Assembly: GCF_007991175.1 (NCBI RefSeq)
Contig: NZ_BJXV01000002.1
Coordinates: 1-64,000 of the forward strand
Direction: 5' to 3'
DNA: 64,000 nt
DNA from: Halovibrio variabilis
GTDB taxonomy: Bacteria; Pseudomonadota; Gammaproteobacteria; Pseudomonadales; Halomonadaceae
Positions 1-7,917 of the stretch are shown here, piece after piece. A model generated the notes under the pieces. It was not told where the DNA came from. It was given only the letters and a program-made list of their open reading frames with translations, and searched no databases. Both the position numbers and the translations under genes were made by a program. How positions within the stretch are numbered: the stretch's first letter is position 1; the number at the start of each line of letters is the position of its first letter.

Positions 1-154
1 GGATCAGGCTAATCAGGGGCTGATAGACCTCAGGAAAAAGCTCGGTCGGTTCACAAACCTGGAGAATATCCAAACGAGGAATATGAGTTTGGGTAAGCAC
101 GGATTTCGCACGTTTCTCTACAAGCAATCTGAGTTTTTCAATCGAATTATTCAT
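1..154 (-). CDS. AraC-family regulator, N-terminal part only (cut by window edge)
   Basis: The minus strand from 154 down to the window edge reads 51 codons without a stop. The start MNNSIEKLRLLV and the later segment HIPRLDILQVCEPTELFP look like the N-terminal cupin-like domain (AraC_N) of YqhC-type AraC regulators. That domain normally precedes a C-terminal double HTH, which would lie outside the window. The gene is divergent from the SDR gene starting at 355, a common pairing in which the regulator controls the oxidoreductase. The ATG at 154 was chosen because an earlier ATG (159) meets a stop at once. Family assignment rests on about 50 residues, so the ligand and target are inference. 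Confidence 0.6.
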   Translation of the reverse strand, partial: MNNSIEKLRLLVEKRAKSVLTQTHIPRLDILQVCEPTELFPEVYQPLISLI

Positions 155-354
155 GTCATTACTTCTAGCATGGCTTGCATTGCGCATCCATTCATTAAGC
201 AGGAATGTGCAAATTACTGGCTGGAATAGACACGCCACCGTTTAGGCACCTTGTTATAAATAGTGACGGTCCCGTTGGGCTCTTTAATGGACGCTCTAGC
301 GTTACATTTCTGTTTATGTTCACAACGTCACGTCTTTTAAAAAGGGCATACGCT

Positions 355-1089
355 ATGGAAATTAAAAATTCGGTCGTTCTCATTACAGGCGCTTCATCCG
401 GTATTGGTGAAGCCACCGCACGCGCGGTCGTTCAAGCGGGCGCGCGAGCTGTATTGTTGGCCAGACGTCAAGATCGGCTCAACGCTCTGGCAAGTGAGCT
501 GGGAAATGATGTTCTTGCCTTACCTTGCGACGTCACCAACCCAGTCGAGGTTCAAAAGGCTGTCCAGATCGCGCAGGAGAGATATGGACGAATCGATGTA
601 TTAATCAACAATGCGGGACAGGGGCTATATGCCGCGATAGAAGACATCGGCATTGAAGATTTTCGGGAAATGCTAAATCTAAACACAGTTGCACCACTGA
701 TTATGATGCAAGCGGTGATCCCCCTTATGCGCAAACAAGGAGTCGGATGCATCGTCAATGTTAGCTCGGGCGCGACTTTATCGACTTACCCCGGTTCGGC
801 TGCTTATACGAGCTCAAAATCAGCACTCAACATGATCTCGAAAGTTGCACGGCTTGAGCTAGCGGATGCAAGCATCACAGTATCGTTGATACACCCCTTT
901 ATGACAGCCACCGAGTTCTATGGCTCGGTGAAATCAGGCCTGAGCATCGCACAGGAGCAAGAGGTTGGGGCAGCTTCGATAGCTCACCCACCGTCATTGG
1001 TCGCGCAAATGATCGTCAACCTTATCAGGACTGGCGATGAAGAGACTGATCTCGTCCCGAGAGAATATGGTGGAAGTTTCGAGGGGTAA
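355..1089 (+). CDS. SDR family NAD(P)-dependent oxidoreductase
   Basis: Classical short-chain dehydrogenase of 244 residues. The cofactor motif TGASSGIG is at residues 11-18, NNAG at 85-88 and the catalytic YTSSK (Tyr151, Lys155) follows a Ser in the SSGA stretch near 138. The basic residues after beta-2 (ARRQDR) suggest a preference for NADPH. The reading frame is open further upstream (to 205), but the ATG at 355 has an AAGGG ribosome site about 7 bases ahead and puts the Rossmann motif at its usual distance from the N-terminus. It is divergent from the partial AraC-type gene, which probably regulates it. The substrate cannot be told from sequence. Confidence 0.85.
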   Translation: MEIKNSVVLITGASSGIGEATARAVVQAGARAVLLARRQDRLNALASELGNDVLALPCDVTNPVEVQKAVQIAQERYGRIDVLINNAGQGLYAAIEDIGIEDFREMLNLNTVAPLIMMQAVIPLMRKQGVGCIVNVSSGATLSTYPGSAAYTSSKSALNMISKVARLELADASITVSLIHPFMTATEFYGSVKSGLSIAQEQEVGAASIAHPPSLVAQMIVNLIRTGDEETDLVPREYGGSFEG

Positions 1090-1470
1090 AAGGACTAAAT
1101 ATTTCAGACCGACTGCCTTTGCTTCTCCCGATACCAGACATAAAGAATCACTAAGGCAGCAGCAAAACCGGAGGCAGCGCCGATTTCACGTGACCAACTC
1201 GGGCCACAGGCTCCAAGGAAGGGAAAAGCGGCAATCAATTTTCACGACGAATGTTCGAAGCTATGTAGCGCTGATGAGCCACCAGTTAATCGCAGACGAA
1301 TGACACGATGGGCGTATAGTACAACCTTTTGGGCTGGTATTGGAGGGCAAACCATTCTTTCTGGTTTGCCCGGAAAGCAATCAGCATAACCCGTTGATTA
1401 TCGCTATCCTGGATTGGGTGATGTCGGTGCTGGGTAGGCTGTGACGGGACGGCATCCACACTCAAGATAG
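1090..1470. other. Intergenic stretch with decayed coding traces and a hairpin
   Basis: No intact gene is seen. On the minus strand, about 1105-1235 reads a short hydrophobic end (AAALVILYVWYREKQRQ) bounded by stops, which resembles the last membrane helix of a lost transporter; this is weak. A perfect inverted repeat of nine bases, GGGCAAACC (1345-1353) and GGTTTGCCC (1363-1371), forms a hairpin with a nine-base loop but has no T run. Confidence 0.35.
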
Positions 1471-1879
1471 TTAGTCCGGAAATCTTAGAACCAGTTCCAG
1501 TTCAACCTGCAGTTCGGGCCCTGCCAGCGCCGCTACGCCAATCCCTGTGACACAGGGTTGAGCACCGTCGAAGGTGGCTATAAAGGGAGGCATCAGTTGC
1601 TCTAACCTTTCTGGCGTGAGGTCAACCATGTAAATGCGTGCCATCACTACATGTTCAGGTTTTGCACCTACTGCTTCAAGGGCAGAGCGTGCATTTTTTG
1701 AAACCAACTTCATTTGCTCTGCCAAATCCTCTGGTGCAGTTTCGCCGTTTGGCTGCCAAGCGACTTGCCCGGATATATAAGCCATACGACCGGGTTCAAC
1801 GATGGATATTTGCGAGTAGCCCCATTTCACCAGCATTTGGCAATGTCGATGGATTAAGGCGAACGATAGAATTGGTCAT
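1471..1879 (-). pseudogene. RidA (YjgF/Rid) family protein, split by a one-base frameshift
   Basis: Rid-family proteins deaminate reactive enamine/imine intermediates or have related roles. The long frame (from 1836) gives 121 residues including SGQVAW, the ARIYMVDL segment with the conserved Arg, and GIGVAALA, but it lacks the usual first beta strand. That missing start is in another frame: an ATG at 1879 with a TAGGAG site six bases ahead reads MTNSIVRLNPSTLPNAGEMG and would join at the four-C run at 1820-1823 if one base were removed. The ATG at 1836 has no ribosome site. This is either a real frameshift mutation or a homopolymer sequencing error. The gene is divergent from the LysR gene at 1970, which is likely its regulator. 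Confidence 0.75.
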
Positions 1880-1969
1880 ATTTGCTCCTAAACAAATCTA
1901 TACATGGTTTTGCGGAATTACATTCCGAGGTGATACTTTACGTCTTAAATTGTCGAATTGGGTTCACCA

Positions 1970-2923
1970 ATGAGTTTCCGTTCTTTCCCTTTCGATCAGC
2001 GGCAAGACACCGATATCGACCTCAGAGCGCTTCGCGTCTTCGTCGCCATAGCAGAGTCCGGTAGCTTCATCGAGGGCGGAAAAACTCGGGGGTTGACTCG
2101 CTCGGCTGCGGGAAAGGCTGTGGCCAGACTTGAGGCGCATCTCGGAGCGCGACTCTTCCACAGAACAACGAGAAGCCTGTCTCTGACCGTCGATGGGCAA
2201 AGACTCTATGAGCGCAGCGTTCAAATACTCCAGGATATGGCAGAAACCGAAGCCAGTATCCGGCAGGATACGCCCCAGCCAACCGGGACCCTGCGACTGA
2301 CGGTTCCGGAAATCTATGGTCGTGCCGTCGTCCTCCCTTTCCTGAGCGGGTTCTTAGATCAGTGGCCTGCGCTCGATGTGGAGGTCAGCTTTACCGACCG
2401 GATTGTTGACCTAGTTGAGGAAGGTTTCGATCTGAGCATACGGATAGGCGAAGTCGCGCAGGACTCCCTATTGATAGCGCGTGTTATCGAGCAAGCTCAG
2501 GGCGGCATGTACGCCTCGCCATCTTATCTTGAAATCTTCGGCACACCAGACACGCCTGAGGATCTAACGCGCCACCAGAGGCTCATCTATGGTTTGAGCC
2601 CACGTCCTGACAGTTGGAAATTGACTTCGCCAGAAGGCGCGCCAGTATTAATTAATGGAGGACGTCTATTCCGCTTCGACAGCGGCGAAGCCATCCGTGA
2701 GGCTGCAATTCAGAGCATGGGTATCGCGTTCCTGCCCTCGTCACTCCTGGACACCGACATTAATGCCGGGCGCTTGGTGAAGTTGCTACCCGGCCTCCAG
2801 GGCAGCACTCTACCCATTCAGGTGCTCTATCCCAGCCGCAAGCATTTGGCGGCGAAGATTCGGCTGTTCATCGACGGACTTGTTGAGTACCTCAATGTTC
2901 AGCGTTCCCCGCCTACCCCCTAA
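1970..2923 (+). CDS. LysR-family transcriptional regulator
   Basis: A 317-residue LTTR. An N-terminal winged HTH (LRALRVFVAIAESGSF ... AVARLEAHLGARLFHRTTR) is followed by a two-lobed effector domain (residues about 95-300). The ATG at 1970 was preferred over an in-frame TTG at 1958; neither has a strong ribosome site. The gene is divergent from the ridA-like gene; GGAAT-TAC-ATTCC at about 1916-1928 in the gap is a possible binding site. Its stop overlaps the stop of the convergent SDR gene by four bases. LTTRs usually control a divergent neighbour, so the ridA-like gene is the probable target; the effector is unknown. Confidence 0.85.
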   Translation: MSFRSFPFDQRQDTDIDLRALRVFVAIAESGSFIEGGKTRGLTRSAAGKAVARLEAHLGARLFHRTTRSLSLTVDGQRLYERSVQILQDMAETEASIRQDTPQPTGTLRLTVPEIYGRAVVLPFLSGFLDQWPALDVEVSFTDRIVDLVEEGFDLSIRIGEVAQDSLLIARVIEQAQGGMYASPSYLEIFGTPDTPEDLTRHQRLIYGLSPRPDSWKLTSPEGAPVLINGGRLFRFDSGEAIREAAIQSMGIAFLPSSLLDTDINAGRLVKLLPGLQGSTLPIQVLYPSRKHLAAKIRLFIDGLVEYLNVQRSPPTP

Positions 2924-3654
2924 ACCTGCGCGTAGCCCCCGTCAACGAACACCTCGCTCCCCGTCATAAAGCTGCTGTCATCGGAGGCCAGGAACGCCAC
3001 CGCGCCCGCTGTTTCCTTGGGATCGCCCAGACGCTCAAGCGGTACGGCCCGTTTCATCTCGCTCAGGGCTTCGGATGGAAGCAGTTCCATCACCTTGTCT
3101 GTTTTGGTCGGGCCAGGAGACATGACGTTCACGCGAATGCCGGTGCCCCTAAGATCATGGGCCCAACTGCGCGCTAGGTTTCGAACGGCCGCCTTGGAGG
3201 CGCTGTAGATGCTCATGGCGGGGGTGCCCATGCTGCCTACCGTGGAACCTGTGAGAATGATGGAGCCACCGTTCTTCATCAGGGGCAGGGCCTTCTGGAC
3301 GGTGAAGAGGGTACCTTTGACGTTGATGTCGAAGATGTAGTCGTAGTGCTCCTCGGTGATCTGTCCCAGGCTGGCGAATTCGCCGACGCCCGCGTTGGCG
3401 ACCAGTACGTCCAGGTGCCCTTTTTCTTTCTGGATCGTTTCGAAGACGCGGTCGAGATCCTCCGGCTTTGTCACATCCGCTTGGACGCCCTGGGCGCTGG
3501 ATCCCAGTGCCTCAACCGCTTTGTCGAGGACGTCCTGACGCCGTCCGGCAATGAAGACGAAGGCGCCTTCGTCGATGAGGCGTTGGGCCGAGGCCAGGCC
3601 GATGCCGCTGGCTCCGCCTGTGATCAGTGCGATTTTACCGTTTAGCCGACTCAT
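2920..3654 (-). CDS. SDR family oxidoreductase
   Basis: A 244-residue classical SDR with TGGASGIG at 12-19, NAGVG in the middle and the catalytic set Ser (TGSTVGS) plus YSASK. The loop after beta-2 has GRRQD, suggesting NADP(H). The C-terminal GSEVFVDGGYAQV is the normal end of this family. The start at 3654 is the first ATG after the intergenic operator region and fits family length. It is divergent from an HxlR-type regulator (3749) across a 94-bp gap carrying palindromes; this pairing is typical of quinone/electrophile-responsive oxidoreductases, but the substrate is not readable. Confidence 0.87.
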   Translation of the reverse strand: MSRLNGKIALITGGASGIGLASAQRLIDEGAFVFIAGRRQDVLDKAVEALGSSAQGVQADVTKPEDLDRVFETIQKEKGHLDVLVANAGVGEFASLGQITEEHYDYIFDINVKGTLFTVQKALPLMKNGGSIILTGSTVGSMGTPAMSIYSASKAAVRNLARSWAHDLRGTGIRVNVMSPGPTKTDKVMELLPSEALSEMKRAVPLERLGDPKETAGAVAFLASDDSSFMTGSEVFVDGGYAQV

Positions 3655-3697
3655 GGTTGGGTCTCCGTTTGTATTGACTCGATTCTCTTTTTACGAT

Positions 3698-3742
3698 AAG
3701 TAGTTACTTACGAATGTTCAAGTATGCACCTTTTGGTAAGTA
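3698..3742. promoter_or_regulatory. Candidate HxlR operator region
   Basis: The gap between the divergent SDR and HxlR genes holds a perfect palindrome AAGTA-GT-TACTT (3698-3709) and an inverted pair TACTTAC (3705-3711) / GTAAGTA (3736-3742). HxlR-family dimers bind such repeats, so autoregulation together with control of the SDR gene is the likely reading. Confidence 0.5.
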
Positions 3743-3748
3743 TCCGTT

Positions 3749-4114
3749 ATGGCGAAAGAAAACTCAGAAAACCCACGTTTCATTTGCGGTCTGCATGCCA
3801 CGCTGCACGTGATCTCCGGAAAGTGGAAGCCTTTGATTTTGTTCTTTTTAAACAAGGGCCCGACGCGTTACGGCGAGCTCAAGCGAAGCGTACGGGGCGT
3901 GAGCGACAAAATGTTGATCCAGCAGTTGAAGGAGCTGGAGTCCGACGGCATCGTCCAGCGAACCGACTATGGGGAGATCCCGCTGCGCGTCGACTACTCG
4001 CTGACGCCCTTCGGGACGAGTCTGGTGCGGGCCATGGAGCCGCTTTGCGGCTGGGGTGAGGCGCACGAAGAGGACATTGCCGTAGCGATGGACCGCCGGA
4101 AAGCCAGCCGGTAG
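3749..4114 (+). CDS. HxlR-family winged-helix regulator
   Basis: A 121-residue protein covering the whole HxlR domain: the conserved ISGKWKPLIL helix, RYGELKR, the recognition part SDKMLIQQLKELESDGIV, and the wing DYSLTPFG. An N-terminal Cys in FICGLHAT sits where redox/electrophile-sensing members (YodB, QorR type) carry their sensing cysteine; that role here is inference. It is divergent from the SDR at 2920-3654, whose promoter it most likely represses. The ATG at 3749 gives standard family length. Confidence 0.87.
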   Translation: MAKENSENPRFICGLHATLHVISGKWKPLILFFLNKGPTRYGELKRSVRGVSDKMLIQQLKELESDGIVQRTDYGEIPLRVDYSLTPFGTSLVRAMEPLCGWGEAHEEDIAVAMDRRKASR

Positions 4115-4286
4115 GAAGCGAAGCCGGGAACGGCGATTGGGGCGAAAAAACCATGGATAGGCACTCTCAAAGAGAGAGCCTTCAGTCCCAAGCCGGCCAG
4201 ATGCGACTACTCATTGAAGGCCGGAACCGACCCAAAGCGGACATCTACAGCCTTGCTGGCCCATTTTTCATTACTCTTGTCAACGA

Positions 4287-5042
4287 TTAAGCGCTAATAA
4301 TCGTAACACCAGCTGCTGCAAGTGGATTCGTCAATGAAACATCGGTACTTTTCTCAACAATGATCGTACTAGCGAGGGTGAGGTCACCGATCATGTACTG
4401 CGATGCGGCGTTAAGTTTATCCGATGATGCGAGTACCACCGTCTCGGCAGCATGAGCCGCGAGTGCGCGCTTCATATAAGCCTCTTCAAGATCTCCTGTG
4501 CTCAAACCGGCAGAAGCGTGCACGCCGGTCACGCCCATGAAGTAGACATCAGCACGAATGTGGGAGAGCGCTTCTATCGCCGCCGCGCCCACGGTAACGA
4601 TAGAATGCTTGAAAAGCTTCCCGCCAATAAGAATGACCTCAATCTTAGGGTGACCAACCAGCTCAACAGCAATGCTGGGGCTGTGGGTAACGACTGTAGT
4701 TACTAGCTCTTTAGGTAGTTGTCGTGCCATTTCTACTGCTGTAGTACCGCCGTCTAGTATTACTACCTGGCCATGGGTCACCATCTTGGCTGCGACTCCA
4801 GCGATGGCGCGTTTGGTCACCGACTCGATCGACTGCCGGTGAGCGAAGTCGGCTACTGCAGGCGAGGCGGGTAGTGCGCCGCCATGGACACGCTGTAAAA
4901 GCCCTTCGCTAGAGAGTTCCCGCAGATCACGTCTAATCGTATCCTCCGAGACGCCAAATGTTTCGCTCAATTCTTTGGAAATGACTTGGCCATCGCGTTG
5001 GAGCTGGGCCAAGATTTCGCTTTTCCTCTGACGTGTCAGCAT
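4287..5042 (-). CDS. DeoR/GlpR-family transcriptional regulator
   Basis: A 251-residue protein with an N-terminal DeoR HTH (RQRKSEILAQLQRDGQV ... SEDTIRRDLRELSSEGLLQRVHGGAL) followed by the DeoR sensor domain, which is related to sugar-phosphate isomerases (ILDGGTTAVEMARQL, GVTGV). The frame opens at 5090, but the ATG at 5042 starts exactly at the HTH and has an AACGAGGA ribosome site. It is divergent from the NudK-like gene at 5130. DeoR repressors typically respond to a phosphorylated sugar; a nucleotide-sugar hydrolase as target would fit but is inference. Confidence 0.85.
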   Translation of the reverse strand: MLTRQRKSEILAQLQRDGQVISKELSETFGVSEDTIRRDLRELSSEGLLQRVHGGALPASPAVADFAHRQSIESVTKRAIAGVAAKMVTHGQVVILDGGTTAVEMARQLPKELVTTVVTHSPSIAVELVGHPKIEVILIGGKLFKHSIVTVGAAAIEALSHIRADVYFMGVTGVHASAGLSTGDLEEAYMKRALAAHAAETVVLASSDKLNAASQYMIGDLTLASTIIVEKSTDVSLTNPLAAAGVTIISA

Positions 5043-5054
5043 ACGTTCCTCGTT

Positions 5055-5090
5055 ATGCACGAAATAGCTTGATAATGCACGATATTGCAT
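5055..5090. promoter_or_regulatory. Candidate DeoR operator in the 4287/5130 divergent gap
   Basis: ATGCACGA occurs at 5055-5062 and 5075-5082, exactly 20 bp apart (two helical turns). The second copy is also part of an inverted repeat ATGCA-cgatat-TGCAT (5075-5090). This is the best candidate site for the adjacent DeoR-type repressor. Confidence 0.45.
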
Positions 5091-5129
5091 ACTAAGCTGA
5101 ATTTCACCACAGTGCCAAAGGAAAAGGAA

Positions 5130-5714
5130 ATGAATGCGACAGAGAACCGGGTCAGAATCATCGAAACTAAAGTGTTGTCCGATGATTGGTACGTGTTGAA
5201 AAAAACGACCTTCGACTATCTGCGCCGTGACAACGTATGGCAGCGGCAGAGCCGTGAAACCTATGATCGTGGCAATGGCGCTACCATTTTGCTATTCAAT
5301 CGCGAACGACACACTGTAGTGCTGACGCGTCAGTTCCGTTTCCCCGCATTCGTCAATGGTCATGATGGCATGTTGATCGAGGCCGCTGCAGGTTTGCTTG
5401 ATGATGCTTCGCCCGAGGAGCGTATACGTGCCGAGGTGGAAGAGGAAACTGGCTATCGTATTCAGCATGTTGAAAAGGTTTTTGAAGCTTTTATGAGCCC
5501 TGGATCGGTTACTGAAAAGCTCTTCTTCTTCATTGCAGATTATGATGCGGAATTAAGGATAGGCAAAGGAGGCGGTCTGAAAGACGAGGGGGAGGACATA
5601 GAAGTACTGGAGCTGCCTTTAACAAAGGCTTTGCAGTTGATTCAGGAAGGGATAATTGTCGATGGGAAAACCATTATGTTGCTACAACATGTGGCCCTGC
5701 GACTAGGTAACTAA
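5130..5714 (+). CDS. nudK: NudK-like Nudix hydrolase (GDP-mannose pyrophosphatase family)
   Basis: 194 residues, close to E. coli NudK (191). NudK-type enzymes cleave GDP-mannose and related nucleotide sugars. The N-terminal strands VLSDDWYVLKKTTFDYLRRD and the ETYDRGNGATILL segment are typical of this branch. The Nudix box runs from GLLDD to AEVEEETGY with the metal-binding Glu cluster present; the early Glu of the box is Ser. SPGSVTEKLFFF and the late DGKTIMLLQ also match the subfamily. The ATG at 5130 has a purine-rich AAAGGAAAAGGA site; the frame is open to 5085. It is divergent from a DeoR-family regulator. Confidence 0.8.
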   Translation: MNATENRVRIIETKVLSDDWYVLKKTTFDYLRRDNVWQRQSRETYDRGNGATILLFNRERHTVVLTRQFRFPAFVNGHDGMLIEAAAGLLDDASPEERIRAEVEEETGYRIQHVEKVFEAFMSPGSVTEKLFFFIADYDAELRIGKGGGLKDEGEDIEVLELPLTKALQLIQEGIIVDGKTIMLLQHVALRLGN

Positions 5715-5953
5715 TGGCTTGGCCAACGGTGACCGTCCCGTATTGGGTTTCAAGAAAAGCACTCGTCTACTATCGCAGAAGTTGAGCTACGTCTAATAAA
5801 TCAACCGGCACGGCCCCTATCGGCGGGCGTTGCCTGTCAGTAGGGCGGATCATCTCCAGCGTTATACCAACACATCCTCAACGTCCGCTCCTGGCCGATA
5901 GCGGCTAATCCCTCGTAATCTTAGCTTCTACACGAAGCCGATTACACCAACAG

Positions 5954-6481
5954 CTACTCTTCCTCCATCACTTCCTCAACCCATCCCACCCAGGTTTCAG
6001 TCAAACGCTGACCAAGCCGCAGCGTGTGCCAAGGCGCACGCTGGGCGGGTGTCAACGCCTGTGGATTACTAAACCACTCCCGCTCAATGGCGGCGTAGGT
6101 CGTCAGTCGCTGCTTGAGCTGCTCGCGGAAGGCGGCGAGCTCTTCGTGTCGTGCCTGCTCGGGCCAGCGTTCCCAGGCGAAAAACTTGGCAAACAGCGGT
6201 TGGCGCACAGGGCTGGCGGCCAAGGGCTCGGTGAGCCAAGAGTCTAGGGCTTTACGGCCCGCTTCGGTCAGTCGGTAAACCTTACGGTCGGGGCGTTCGG
6301 CTTGGGGCAGCGTCTCGCACGTCAGCAGACCATCGCCACGCATGCGGTCAAGTTCGCGGTAGAGCTGCTGATGGCTGGCCTGCCAAACATGGACCAGGCC
6401 CGCTTTGAAGCGTTGCAGAATATCGTAGCCGGTGCCGGGCTCACGCTGCAGGGTGATTAATAAAACGGCGCGTAGTGACAT
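5954..6481 (-). CDS. PadR-family transcriptional regulator
   Basis: A 175-residue PadR protein. The N-terminal winged helix is SLRAVLLITLQREPGTGYDILQRF, HVWQASHQQLYRELDRM and the wing DRKVYRLTEAGRKAL; a C-terminal helical dimerisation domain (Vir_act_alpha_C type) extends to about residue 170. The ATG at 6481 was chosen because it begins directly at the conserved domain, although the frame is open to 6553 and the ribosome site is poor. It is divergent from the DUF2306-like membrane gene, and the gap carries two copies of a 6-6-6 inverted repeat, the usual form of a PadR operator. Confidence 0.85.
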   Translation of the reverse strand: MSLRAVLLITLQREPGTGYDILQRFKAGLVHVWQASHQQLYRELDRMRGDGLLTCETLPQAERPDRKVYRLTEAGRKALDSWLTEPLAASPVRQPLFAKFFAWERWPEQARHEELAAFREQLKQRLTTYAAIEREWFSNPQALTPAQRAPWHTLRLGQRLTETWVGWVEEVMEEE

Positions 6482-6506
6482 AAGTAACCGTGTGCTGTGA
6501 GTAAAA

Positions 6507-6564
6507 TATGCACATAGTTGCATAATGAAATAGCAAGGACTAGCCTTATGCAAAAAGTTGCATT
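6507..6564. promoter_or_regulatory. Paired PadR-type operators
   Basis: TATGCA-catagt-TGCATA (6507-6524, perfect) and TATGCA-aaaagt-TGCATT (6547-6564, one mismatch) are spaced exactly 40 bp centre to centre between the PadR gene and the divergent membrane protein gene. PadR proteins bind ATGCA/TGCAT-type repeats, so control of both genes by the PadR product is likely. Confidence 0.6.
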
Positions 6565-6597
6565 TGCAAGGTGGTTAGCTTGGTTCTCGGAGTTTCT

Positions 6598-6969
6598 ATG
6601 GCGTTTACCCTGCATCTCTACACGTCCTTTCTGGCACTGGGGCTTGGGGCCATTTTGCTGCTGTTCCCCAAGGGCACTATGCTCCATCGAACCATGGGTA
6701 GCACCTGGGTGCTGGCCATGGCACTCTCGGCTTTTAGTTCCTTCTGGCTTGGTGGCGGCGTTCTACCACTGATGGGCCACTTTGGGCCGATTCATCTGCT
6801 TTCATTATGGGTGCTGGTGGCTCTTGCCGTTGCGGTGGTGGCTATCCTCAAGGGCAGGGTAGAGCAGCATCGAAGGTGGATGATAGGCGCCTATCTGGGG
6901 CTGATCGGCGCCTTTATCGGCACGCTGGCACCGGGGCGATGGGTCGCCGTTCAGCTAGGCATGTGGTGA
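6598..6969 (+). CDS. DUF2306-like small membrane protein
   Basis: A 123-residue hydrophobic protein with four predicted membrane helices (about residues 5-28, 38-58, 65-85 and 95-118). The loop between helices 3 and 4 contains KGRVEQHRRWMIGAY, a short motif with paired His/Arg before the last helix that is typical of DUF2306/DUF420-like proteins. The ATG at 6598 has GGAG six bases ahead; an in-frame GTG at 6571 is also possible. The function of the family is not known. It is probably repressed by the divergent PadR regulator. Confidence 0.75.
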   Translation: MAFTLHLYTSFLALGLGAILLLFPKGTMLHRTMGSTWVLAMALSAFSSFWLGGGVLPLMGHFGPIHLLSLWVLVALAVAVVAILKGRVEQHRRWMIGAYLGLIGAFIGTLAPGRWVAVQLGMW

Positions 6970-7013
6970 TGGTTAAAAGCCAGCATTACAGCTAGAGCCG
7001 CTAAGCTACTAGC

Positions 7014-7115
7014 AGAATACTCCAATCGCTATGAGCCTTATGCTAAATTAGCATCAACGGTTCAAAAGGTAGTGCCTCACCGATAATCAAATTTGATTTA
7101 CTGCTGCGCTCTCAG
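7014..7115 (+). repeat. Decayed copy of the LysE-gene leader and start
   Basis: This stretch aligns with 8547-8645, the region upstream of and just into the LysE-type gene. Shared blocks are TACTCCAATC, ATGCTAA-N-TTAGCAT, GGTAG-GCC and the AAATTTG-TTT.CT..TGCGCT segment that is codons 5 to 11 in the intact copy. The start codon is lost here (CACCGA in place of ATGTCGA). It looks like the relic of a duplicated exporter gene or a recombination scar. Confidence 0.5.
7040..7054. promoter_or_regulatory. 15-bp palindrome, copy 1
   Basis: ATGCTAA-A-TTAGCAT, a perfect 7+1+7 palindrome, is repeated upstream of the LysE-type gene at 8573-8587. It is probably a binding site of a dimeric regulator; the regulator is not identified. 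Confidence 0.5.
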
Positions 7116-7187
7116 CCGAGATCAAGATAAGTGAGAGCACGGTGTTACCTGGATCCATGTTCCCTTTATCCATATATGGAGGCTTCA

Positions 7188-7697
7188 ATGGGGCTTAGGC
7201 ATGCGCAAGAACTCGATCTGCCGAGGATTGTGGATATTTACAATGCCGCTGTCCCGACAAGAACTTCCACGGCGGATACGCAGCCGGTTGACGTCGAATC
7301 GCGCCTTGAGTGGTTTCGGCAGCATCAACCAGAGAGCCGTCCGCTATTGGTGTACGAACAGGGCGAAGAGGTCGTTGCATGGGTAAGTTTTGAGAGTTTC
7401 TATGGCAGACCTGCCTATCGGCATACGGCTGAGTTGAGCATCTATATCTCCCCTGAACATCAGGGCAGGCTGCTAGGCAAAAAACTGTTATTGGCGGCAG
7501 AGGAGATGGCGCCAACACTAGGGTTACGTACCCTGGTGGGTTATGTCTTTGCGCATAATACGCCGAGTATGCGACTGCTACAGGCACTTGGTTACCATGA
7601 GTGGGGGCGCCTGCCTGATATAGCCGAGATGGAGGGCCGGGAGTACAGTCTTTGTATTATGGGCAAACGGCTTGTCAGTCATGCGGTAGCGAGTTAA
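7188..7697 (+). CDS. GNAT N-acetyltransferase, phosphinothricin acetyltransferase-like
   Basis: 169 residues. The start LRHAQELDLPRIVDIYNAAV, the middle VAWVSFESFYGRPAYRHTAE and the acetyl-CoA loop HQGRLLGKKLL, followed by FAHNTPSMRLLQALGY, are the hallmarks of the PAT/YncA branch of the GNAT superfamily. That branch acetylates phosphinothricin, methionine sulfoximine/sulfone or similar amino acids. The ATG at 7188 has a TGGAGG ribosome site; the frame is open to 7131. It stands alone, followed by gene remnants. Natural substrate unknown. Confidence 0.85.
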   Translation: MGLRHAQELDLPRIVDIYNAAVPTRTSTADTQPVDVESRLEWFRQHQPESRPLLVYEQGEEVVAWVSFESFYGRPAYRHTAELSIYISPEHQGRLLGKKLLLAAEEMAPTLGLRTLVGYVFAHNTPSMRLLQALGYHEWGRLPDIAEMEGREYSLCIMGKRLVSHAVAS

Positions 7698-7704
7698 TCA
7701 AACA

Positions 7705-7899
7705 GATGAAACACGCTGCGATGTCAACGGTGAGGGCGATATTGAGAGTATTCTTGACGGGCTAATGGGTGCCAGTATCCCTCCGCGGGTATTGAATCTG
7801 CACTACCGCTCCCGCCGCGAGAGCCTAATTGTATTCTACAATAGCCATTTCTACGATAATGCACTGGTCACCTTGAAATACGCGATAAACCAGCACTAA
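7705..7899 (+). pseudogene. Fragment of a superfamily I DNA helicase (DUF4011/DUF3320-type)
   Basis: 65 codons without a usable start read GDIESILDGL, then VLNLHYRSRRESLIVFYN and HFYDNALVT. The HYRSRHESLI-F-N-HFYDN pattern is typical of motif region IV of large SF1 helicases found in restriction/defence islands. Only this internal piece is left; nothing helicase-like flanks it. It is a relic of a lost mobile or defence gene. Confidence 0.6.
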
Positions 7900-7917
7900 C
7901 GGGTGAGAGGAAGCACT

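Noticed and set aside
1105..1235. C-terminal fragment of a membrane transporter on the minus strand
   Set aside because: Only about 40 residues bounded by stops and without a diagnostic motif; mentioned in the intergenic entry but not called as a pseudogene.
5820..5925. Possible integron attC site or transposon end
   Set aside because: The GCGTTATAC segment does not meet the conserved attC core and no integrase or cassette structure is nearby.
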